Below are positions 56,243-64,000 of a stretch of DNA of 64,000 nucleotides, one piece after another. Positions within the stretch are counted from its first letter, which is position 1. Every line of letters starts with the position of its first letter. The notes beneath the pieces were generated by a model. That model was not told the origin of the DNA. It did not search any database and saw only the letters and a list, made by a program, of their open reading frames with translations. The stretch is taken from the NCBI GenBank assembly GCA_013399855.1, contig VXAY01002210.1:503437-567436 (forward strand), written 5' to 3'. The position numbers were made by a program, and so were the translations under genes. This DNA is from Oxyruncus cristatus. Taxonomy: Eukaryota; Chordata; Aves; Passeriformes; Cotingidae.

Positions 56243-57186
56243 TTGCCTTTGAGCTAAATGAAGTTGATGACACTTGATTTCTTTAAATGAGTGTAGGAAA
56301 ACTGCTGGACAATCAGTTGCTCCACTGGAGCTTCAGATTTCAGGTTGGGTTACACAGATTTACCAAACTCCTGATACACTTCAAATTCAGAGATGCACAA
56401 GTTCAGGATTTTTCCCAGGAGAATCAGTTTTGCTCCAGTAGCCCAAACTGACTTGCTGGATGTGTGAGGTGCCCCACAGGATTTTCAGTGGCATAACTGA
56501 GAGTTCAGCCCACCTTTGAATCAGTGGATTGATCACAGGAAGGGAAAGTCATCTGTTGGATAACAGGATGACCCCTGTGACATGGTTTTGCTGGTTTTAT
56601 TTAGTCCTTACGAAGGTCTAAACTAACCAAAGCACGATCACTGCTTTGGTCCTGAGAGTGTCCAGAACATCCTGAGCAGCTGGCGTGTTTAAGATTGATT
56701 TAAACCCATATTTAAAATAGTATTTAATTAATTCTGCATTTTCCTCTCTGGCATGAGATGCTTTGTGACTGTTTTAGCAGCCAATCAAAGATTTATTTTA
56801 TTTTACTTTATTTTTAATCAGCCTATTTTTTTCAAAAGGTACAAACCTTTTCATGTCCCTTTTTTTCCTGGGGAACCATCCACTTGTTAATTCAACCCTG
56901 AGATCCTGCAGAGTGGCTCCAACACACTTTCTGCACAGAAACGATTGCAGATCTTTTTGTGTCCTGGGCTATTGTGTGGAGCCAAAGCGTTTGAAAGGAG
57001 CTTCAGGGCAGTCTTTGGCTGGAAATGAAAATTGCTTTTGGGAATCCCACAAAAAGGATTAACTTTGACTTCATCTCTGGTTTGTTCTCCAAATTAATAA
57101 TCAACCTGCCAGCTGGAGCTGAGCCACGGACTCACAGGACCCGCCTGGTTAGTGAAGGGGGAATGGCCCATGTGAGGCAAGAAGTG

Positions 57187-57241
57187 TCAGAGAACCGCAG
57201 GATGGTTGAGGTTGGAAGAAACTCCTGGAGATCCCTTGTGT
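57187..57241 (-). repeat. CR1 LINE 3' tail remnant, antisense
   Basis: GAGAACCGCAGGATGGTTGA, GGTTGGAAGAAACTCCTGGA, GATCCCTTG. Short and diverged. Confidence 0.65.
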
Positions 57242-58376
57242 TATTTAAGTCTCAAATATCTAACCCCCCTTTTAAAGCCTCTCTCTGACCCAATCCACGC
57301 CCCTTCCCACAACAAAAGCTCTCCATTTGCGCTGATTCCTCTGCAGAGCAGCGTTTCTCTCGGAGAAAAGTCCTTAAGCGTGTGCTTAGCTCCTGTTTAA
57401 ATCTACAAGGCAGTGCTTAATTGCTTTTTCCCATCAAGGGCTCAGATAACGCTCATAGTCGTGTTGTAACATATGGTGAAACATCTCCTTGTGCAGCATC
57501 ACTGGAATTACACCGGAGCTAAATCTGACCACAGACACCAGAGACACAACCAGCTTGTCAGGTTTCCCGCTAAAACCCTCCCAGTACGATGGTTTTTACA
57601 CCGGTCTGGTTTGGGGATTTCCACAACTCCTTTCTCCCTGGGTTGTAATCAGCCTCACTCCACTCTGCTCTAATATTCTGCCCACGTTTTCCCTTCAGTA
57701 GAGTTTCCCCTTTCTTCCCTCCACCCCTGAGACTGCCTCAGAAATAATTCTGCTTCCTTATTAGTGTACCTGGATTCAATATTTGTGAATAACTCAAATC
57801 CTGCTCTTTTTCTCTGCCTCTGAGCTGTGAACATGGGCTTCCCACTACAAACCCAGTGTATTTTTCTGCAGAATCAAAGACTTTTCGTCTGCCCTGCAGA
57901 TGAAACCTGAACACACACAGGCTGCTGGATGCACACATATGTTCCTCCCCTCATGGACCTGTTCATTAATATCTCATTTTCTTCTGCAGCTTTTAATCAG
58001 GTCCATGATGGATGTATTTTACATTCAAATATAAAATGTGACCTTTTAAGAATATATCTGGTTTGTAATTTGAACTTATCACTGTGAAATCATCTTTGTG
58101 CTACAAAATCCAGTGTTTAGGATTTCAGGTCTGCCCTAAACTATGAGGCTTTAGGCAATACTTGGTGGTTGAATCTTACCCTACCTGGGCAGGATGGGAT
58201 CTGCATCCAGCAAGACTGAAACTCCCACAGGTGTGTTTCCCTGGACCATGGAGAGATCCCATGAGACCTCTCCCAAAGGCATTCCATGTGTGATCTTCTG
58301 TAGATGTTGCTGCACAAGCTCAGGCACTCAGAAACCATGAATGGGACCGCCCAAAAATCACAAGACTGACATAATT

Positions 58377-58751
58377 TTGAGACCCCACCTGGAACTCTGT
58401 GTCCAGCTCTGGCCAGCATCAGGAGGATGTGGAGCTGCTGGATGAGTCCAGAGGAGGCCACAGAGATGCTCCAAGTGCTGGAGCCCCTCTGCTCTGGAGC
58501 CAGGCCGGGAGAGCTGAGGGTGTTCACCTGGAGAAAAAAAAGCCTCTGAGGAGAACTTAGAGCCCCTTCCAGTGCCTAAAGAGGCTCCAGGAGAGCTGGA
58601 GTGGGACTTGGGACAAGGGATGGAGGGACAGGACGGGGCTTGGAGCAACCTGGTCTAGAGGAAAGTGTCCATGCCCATGGCAGTTCCAGGGCGTTCTGGA
58701 GCAAGATGACCTTTAGGATCCCTTCCAACACACACCATTCCATGGTTCTGC
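58377..58751 (+). repeat. CR1 LINE with an internal deletion
   Basis: 5' part from GGAACTCTGTGTCCAGCTCT to GGATGGAGGGACAGGAC joins directly to GGGGCTTGGAGCAACCTGG. About 200 bp that other copies have between them are missing. It ends CCATTCCATGGTTCTG. Confidence 0.93.
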
Positions 58752-59727
58752 ACCCACACTGGGAATAAGGCAATGCTGGCACCTCCCCTGGGTGCCACGA
58801 GTGAAGCAGCGAGCAGACCCCCAGCTGATGGATCATCCCATTGCCCTTGGGATGGTGCAATGCCCAAGAAACCTTTTGCTGAAGGCTGATCTTCACCTGC
58901 CTCTTGGCTCGTGGTGGCACATGGACAGGGAGGAGAGGCCGGTGGCTCTTCTCTTCTCCAACTGTGTTCTCCCGACCCATCTTCGAGCTACATCCCAAAA
59001 AGGTGCAGAGGTGTTCCCACCAAAGGGAGCGCAGGGCAACGGGAAGAGGTAATTAGGCAGATTTGCAAAGGGGAAGGAAAGGATGAAAGAAAAGTTATTC
59101 TTCTGAGGAGATTAAAACCAGAGGAATGGACATGCTCTTTGGAGCGTTTGAGTGGTTTAATGACTGGTAATAACTAATTAATTAATAATCGCTGGTAGTA
59201 ATGAGGGCCAGGCTTTCATTTTCTATTAAATGGCGTGGTTGGACTTATTCTGAGGTGATTTACACCAAGTTCCTGACTCAGCACATCCACAGCACCCATC
59301 CTGGATGTGATTTATAGCAGCTTCTAAAGTAAAAACTAGATGGCTTTGATCCAATTGATTTCTTTGAGTCCAACAGGATAAATAAGCAGGCACCAGACCA
59401 GGTCTTTGAAGAGCAAAGGGTGGTTATTATAATTTTTAATTATATTTTTTTTTTGCCTCAATATCTCTCTGTGCTCTTTCTCTCTGCATCTACAAATGGA
59501 TATCAGGCTGTGCCAAGTGCCAAGTGTGGCTTTGGCCCTGGATAGATTTTGTCCTGATCTTGCATTCAGTGCTGTGCTGTCAACTTTTCTGCCATGGGAG
59601 TCTGAGACCAGGAGCAGCATCCAGGGAGAGTTATTTGTTTTCTGATACTTTCCCTGGGGTTTCCTGTTCTTGTCGTCTCTCTGATTTATTTTCATTTTTT
59701 TTTTTCCCATTTTTCTATTTTTCTTTT

Positions 59728-60146
59728 GGATGAGGTTTACTTCAGTTGATGTCTGGGCCAGATCTGTCCCACTCTACTTTGAAAGCTGGGAAATGAGTAA
59801 AGCTGGACTTTGGGATTGGAAGTGATGTTGAGGCAAATGTTTTCACAGTTTTGAAGACAGTTGAGATTCCTTTGGGGCAGGGGGTGCCTGTGGGTGTGCA
59901 CAGACCTGATGATTTCAGCAGCAGAGCTCTGAGCATTTCTGGCTGGTGTGAAAGGCTGTAAAGTTGAGGGGAGAGTTAAGAATGAAAGGCCAGGCTGGGA
60001 GAGCTGGGTTTGGTCAGCCTGGAGGAAAAAAAGGCTCTGGGGAGACCTGAGAGCCCTTTCCAGTGCCTAAAGGGGCTTCAGGAGAGCTGGAGAGGGACTT
60101 TGGACACAGGGTGGAGGGACAGGACAAGGGGGAATGGCTTTAAACT
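59728..60146 (+). repeat. Inverted repeat arm 2 (419 bp), partner of 55439-55857
   Basis: Begins GGATGAGGTTTACTTCAG and ends GGGGGAATGGCTTTAAACT. The last 150 bp or so are the 5' part of the CR1 that continues to 60381. Beyond 60146 the two copies diverge abruptly. Confidence 0.95.
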
Positions 60147-60381
60147 GTCAGAGGGCAGGGTTGGATTAAATATTAGGAAGAAATTCTTCCCTGGGAGGGT
60201 GGGGAGGCCCTGGCACAGGTTGCCCAGAGAAGCTGTGGCTGCCCCTGGATCCCTGGAAGTGTCCAAGACCAGGTTGGATGGGGCTTGGAGCAACCTGGGA
60301 TAGTGGAAGGTGCCCCTGCCCATGGCAGGGGGTTGGAACTGGATGAGCTTTAAGATCCCTTCCAACCCAAACCACTCTATG
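59998..60381 (+). repeat. CR1 LINE 3' end
   Basis: GGGAGAGCTGGGTTTGGTCA, CTTTCCAGTGCCTAAAGGGG, TATTAGGAAGAAATTCTTCC, CTGCCCATGGCAGGGGGTTG and CCACTCTATGAG. Its first 150 bp overlap inverted arm 2. Confidence 0.94.
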
Positions 60382-60651
60382 AGACAAAGGGGAATGGCTT
60401 TAAACTGATAGAGGGCAGGGTTGGAATAAATATTGGGAAGAAATTCTTCCCTGTGAGGGCAGTGAGGTGCTGGTACAAGTTGCCCAGAGAAGCTGTGGCT
60501 GCCCCATCCCTGGAAAAGTGTTCCAGGCCAGGTTGGACAGGGCTTGGAGCAACCTGGGCTAGTGGAAGTTGTCCCTGCCCATGACAGGGGGTTGGAATTG
60601 GATGATCTTGAAGGTCCCATCCAGCCCAAACCATTCTGTGATTCTATAATA
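60382..60651 (+). repeat. Second CR1 3' end in tandem
   Basis: ACAAAGGGGAATGGCTTTAA immediately follows the tail of the previous copy, then GAGGGCAGGGTTGGAATAAA, CTGCCCATGACAGGGGGTTG and CCATTCTGTGATTCTATAA. Confidence 0.94.
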
Positions 60652-61654
60652 CAAATTGAGAGCTTGAAAAATATAAGACGGGGGTGGGGGGGAAGGTGTA
60701 AGAATTTTATTCTTCAGAATGGTGAAAATTAATAAAAAAGAAAATTTAGAGTCTACTAAAACCAAAATAAATCCTAATGGTATTGGTTTGTTACTAGCTG
60801 GAAATGACAGATTTATTTATAATAATGCAGAAATTTCAATAAACTCCTGTATTCTGTAATTGGAAGAGAGCCTGGTTACTTAATCCACATCCCAGGCTAA
60901 TGAAATACTTGTCATTACAGCAGCAGCTTGAACACATGCTATACATCATCTAATAAAGTGAGATGTGTGGAAGAGAAACAAGACAGAGCAATTTTGTGTG
61001 CAAGGATTTTAAAAGAGCAGGTTTGAGTCTAATTGGGGATCATTGCTCTTTAGGAAAAGAAAGGTGGAAGGATTCCCAAAATCTGGAGAGAGGAGAATGT
61101 GCCTGTAAGAGCAGCAGCCTCACATCTGTCTTAGGCACAATAACACAACATCTGATAGAGGATCCAAAAATTAGGGGATTGTGGGTAATATTATGATTAT
61201 AATTGAATAATAGCATGCTCATTAAAACAGAGGAATTAACAGCAATCAACTTATGGAAAATAGATTTTGTCAAGCTAAATTAATACTTTCTATGAGAATT
61301 CAGAGCTGGTTGGTAGAGTCTGAATATTTGTCATTATTTGTACACATCATAAATAAGGCATTTTTTTTCTGGGTGACAGTGAATAAACAGAACAAGTGAA
61401 TAATGCAGATCTTGGAAATAGGAGCAGTACATATAGGGGAATTTGATTTTCCTCTGGGATCAGCCTTGGATGTCCCAGTCCCTTCCAAGAAGGATGTTGG
61501 TGAGTGGCAGAAGGTGGATGGAAGAGACGAGAGAACAGCACCAGGACTTGAGAACCTCCAAGAGATGATGTGACTTAGCTCAGCAAGGGTCATGTGAGGA
61601 GCTGCCTATCCAGGGAAGACAGATTTATATCCTAGAGACAGGTGGACACAGAAC

Positions 61655-61793
61655 AGAATAATGGAATGGTTTGTGTTGGAAGGGACCTTAAAGATCATCT
61701 CGTTCCTACCTCCTGCCATGGGCAGGGATACCTTCCACTAGCTCAGGTTGCTCCAAGCCCTATCCAACCTGGCCTTGGACACTTCCAGGGATG
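61655..61793 (-). repeat. CR1 LINE 3' end, antisense
   Basis: CAGAATAATGGAATGGTTTG, CCTGCCATGGGCAGGGATAC and CACTTCCAGGGATGAGGAG. Confidence 0.95.
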
Positions 61794-62555
61794 AGGAGCT
61801 CAGACATTTAGTAGGTCCAGACATTTAGAAAGCTCTGGATGAGCACCAGGGAAAAAAACTCCAAACAAACATGTTCTCTGTGTTGCTGTCAACTCCTACA
61901 GATAAATTAATTTGGCTTTTTTATTGTTTTTATTTTTTTAACCGTGAAAAGTGCTTTAATCCAAGCCACCAGTAATTCAGGAAGGCTCAGTGCCATGAGT
62001 TAAACAGGATCTGAGCAGATAATCACACCAGGATCATGGGACGTGCTGATGTCCCGTTCCCTGTTGGTTCCCAGCCCGTTCTCCCACGGGGAGGTGAAGG
62101 GAGGCTCCGTCTCGTTGCGTGAGGAGCAGGTCTGTGTGTGCACAGAGCCCAGACCTGCCAAAAACTTGTCTGTAAGTCAGGGCAGTCTGCTGGAGTCAGC
62201 AGCACCGAGATGTCCAGGCCATCTGTGACACACCTAAGGCTGCCGAGCAGCTTGGCTCCATCTGGAGCTGCCGGGAGCTCGCTGCTGGCACCGCTCCTCT
62301 GAGGATGGTCAGCTGTGGAGATGGGACATCTCTCACCCATGTCCCTTCAGTGAGGGCATATGGCCCTATTGCTCTGGCCCCACAGCCTGGCCCAGGCTCC
62401 AGTGAAGCCAGATCCACACGGATCCTGAGCTTCTCCCCATCCCTTTCATTTCTGCACTCCCTGCACTTGCACTCCATACGTGACCATGTTTCAGGAGAGG
62501 AGACGGGACAAGGCACGGGAGCCTTGTCCTGTCTGGGTGTCCAGTGGGTGGAAAG

Positions 62556-62626
62556 TGACTGTGCTTTTTGGGTGCTGACTGTGCTTTTTGGGTGCTGGCT
62601 GTACTTGTTGGGGGATGGCTGTACCC
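62556..62626. repeat. Tandem repeat, 20-bp unit, three copies
   Basis: GACTGTGCTTTTTGGGTGCT occurs twice in a row, then GGCTGTACTTGTTGGGGGAT as a diverged third copy. Confidence 0.9.
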
Positions 62627-62698
62627 TGGCACGTGAGGCAGAGACTGAGATTCCACTCTTCCCTGGCTTAGCCCTTCGTGCTCACTTGAACAGAAAAG

Positions 62699-62911
62699 GT
62701 TGAGGAAAGAGTTAAGGATGAAAGGCCAGGCTGGGAAAGCTGGGCTTGGTCAGCCTGGACTGAAAAAAAAGGCTCTGGGGAGACCTTAGAGCCCCTTCCA
62801 GTGCCTAAAGGGGCTCCAAGGAAGCTGGAGAGGGACTTTGGACAAGGCATGAAGGGACAGGACATGGGGAATGGTTTCACACCGTCAGAAGGCAGGGTTG
62901 GATTAAATATG
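62699..62911 (+). repeat. CR1-containing fragment sharing the leader of the inverted arms
   Basis: GTTGAGGAAAGAGTTAAGG, GATGAAAGGCCAGGCTGGG, CTTCCAGTGCCTAAAGGGGC and GGCAGGGTTGGATTAAATAT. It stops abruptly at 62911, so the CR1 3' end is missing. The short leader before the CR1 part also occurs in the arms at 55439 and 59728. Confidence 0.9.
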
Positions 62912-63229
62912 GTGTTCTCATGTGGAGACGGGGCTGCTTATTTTCCCAATGAAACCATCCCACCTCTGGGATGAAGGCAAACTTCACATGGAGACTTTCC
63001 CATTTATGACCCCTCCCTTGCTCTGCTGCTCTTCCCCAGCCTGAAAGGATGCCATGAAAAAGCAGGAACTCTGTGCCTTTGACCTCTTGAGGTCCTTCTG
63101 GCCACGAGACAGGAACATCCCTGCCATGCCCAGAGCTGTGGGATGAGGGGGTTCCTGTCCTGGCCTTTGGAGACCCTGGGCAGACACAACTGGGAGGGAA
63201 CAAGGGGAAGGATGGAGTCACATACTGGG

Positions 63230-63860
63230 TTTCATACACATCTATGTGGGGCATTGAGCAGAGGTGTGGGGGAGATATGGGATGAGGGAAGGGGCTGAGG
63301 GGGGTGCAAGGAGTGTATGAGGTCTGTTGGACAGGCCTATGGAGTTATGCATCCATATATGGGATATGTGGTACCGGGCCATAGGGATGGGGGGGCAGGT
63401 GCATTTGGGTTGTGTAGGACAGAGCTATAGGATTATTTAGCCATATGTGGGGTGTGTCACAAGGCTGTAGGGTCGTGCATCCACATTATGGGGGCCTGGG
63501 AGACGGCCAGAAGGTTGTGCACCTTGTATGGGATAAGTGGGACTGGGCTACAGGGTTAAGGAGGTGTATATGGAATATGTGGGAAAGGGCTATAGGGTTA
63601 GGGAGGTGTATATGGAATATGTGGGAAAGGGCTATAGGGTTAGGGAGGTGTATATGGGGCATGTGGGAAAGGGCTATAGGGTTAGTGTGTATATGGGATA
63701 AGAGGGACAGGGTTATAGGGGTAATTAGGTGTCTATGGGATATGTGGGGCAGGGCTATAGGGTTAGGGAGGTGTATATGGGGTATGTGGGAAAGGGCTAT
63801 AACGCTGGAGAGGTGTATATGGGATATGTAGGGCAGGCTGTAGGGTTGGGGAGGTGTTTA
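63230..63860. repeat. Minisatellite, 42-bp unit with GGGTTAGGG core
   Basis: From about 63530 to 63860 the unit TGGAATATGTGGGAAAGGGC / TATAGGGTTAGGGAGGTGTATA repeats about eight times, mostly 42 bp (14 codons, giving the MWERAIGLGRCIW periodic frame). More degenerate copies reach back to about 63230. Confidence 0.95.
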
Positions 63861-64000
63861 TGGGGACAGTGAGACAGGGCAGCCCGGGGACTGGAGGAGG
63901 GGGACACTGACATGGGCGGGCAGTGACGGAGGGGTCAGACCAGGGCCAGGTGCGGGACTAGAGCTGCAGGTCCGGTGTGGGGTCGGTGGGACGGGGGTCG
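63861..64000. other. G-rich unique sequence at the window end
   Basis: G-rich and with a few CpG (GGGCGGGCAGTGACGGAGGG, GGGTCGGTGGGACGGGGGTCG in part). I see nothing further in it. Confidence 0.5.

Larger units (their letters stand above)
30401..64000 (+). other. Long non-exonic stretch after the last ADGRB2 exon, repeat-rich
   Basis: 33.6 kb in which I recognise neither the expected ADGRB2 GPS/7TM exons nor any other gene on either strand. It is filled with CR1 fragments, microsatellites and minisatellites (listed separately), with unique-looking segments between them, e.g. 30401-32240, 35520-36680, 37210-38640, 39120-40180, 42050-43460, 43820-46120, 46610-48430, 50820-52050, 54010-55210, 56245-58370 and 58755-59725. 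It is either one very large intron or sequence not belonging between these exons. Confidence 0.65.

Noticed and set aside
55649..59936. Identical 64-residue frames at 55649-55843 (+) and 59742-59936 (-) as a possible small duplicated gene
   Set aside because: The identity is explained by the near-identical inverted DNA arms. There is no start context, domain or selection signal to separate it from noncoding DNA.
25845..60870. A shared CTGTATTCTGTAAT followed by CATTACAGCAG at about 25850 and about 60850
   Set aside because: Exact 14-base matches are expected by chance among all pairs in 64 kb, and the spacing between the two words differs (about 6 versus more than 50 bases).
63445..63831. 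A 128-residue periodic frame (MWERAIGLGRCIW units)
   Set aside because: The 42-bp minisatellite unit is a multiple of three and happens to lack stops. Degenerate units and absent gene context argue against a protein.
1..64000. Search for tRNA, rRNA, CRISPR arrays, bacterial operons, endogenous retroviral genes or an intact LINE reverse transcriptase
   Set aside because: None was seen. All CR1 copies are 3' fragments without coding sequence, and no viral polymerase or envelope motif was recognised.

Overview
The window is vertebrate nuclear DNA, almost certainly from a bird. The evidence is a dense population of chicken-repeat-1 (CR1) LINE 3' ends of several subfamilies, most with the typical 3' tail of short ATTCTATG-like repeats, together with short to moderate introns, many small tandem repeats, and protein sequence that matches a conserved vertebrate receptor. 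There is no operon structure, phage, plasmid or CRISPR array.

The only gene I can support is the middle of an adhesion G-protein-coupled receptor of the BAI family on the + strand, best assigned as ADGRB2 (BAI2). Thirteen internal exons lie between 2172 and 30400. All have canonical AG/GT borders and mutually compatible phases, and together they encode about 536 residues in one continuous frame. In order they give four thrombospondin type 1 repeats (four exons of exactly 165 bp), the hormone-receptor domain (two exons), and the GAIN domain (seven exons) as far as the first Cys and Trp of the GPS motif. The 5' exons (signal peptide and N-terminal domain) lie upstream of the window. The GPS cleavage site, the seven-helix domain and the cytoplasmic tail were not found in the remaining 33.6 kb.

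Layout: 1-2171 is intron with a 172-bp tandem duplication. 2172-10233 holds the four TSR exons. 13667-15654 holds the HormR exons. 16468-30400 holds the GAIN exons. The introns among them contain CR1 fragments, a pentamer satellite (19291-19728) and a (TA)n array broken by an assembly gap. From 30401 to 64000 I see no convincing exon on either strand. This part is intron (or intergenic sequence if the scaffold is misjoined) filled with more than twenty CR1 pieces, a nested CR1 cluster (34455-35358), purine microsatellites around a gap (46129-46603), and a 98.8 % identical inverted repeat pair (55439-55857 and 59728-60146). It ends in a 42-bp minisatellite whose units carry a telomere-like GGGTTAGGG core (about 63530-63860).

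I did not find a new biological system. The most interesting signals are structural: the inverted pair with one arm pasted into a CR1 between exact 29-bp direct repeats, the nested CR1s, the very long intron before the GPS exon, and several local tandem expansions. Most long reading frames are read-through of repeats, antisense shadows of exons, or chance.
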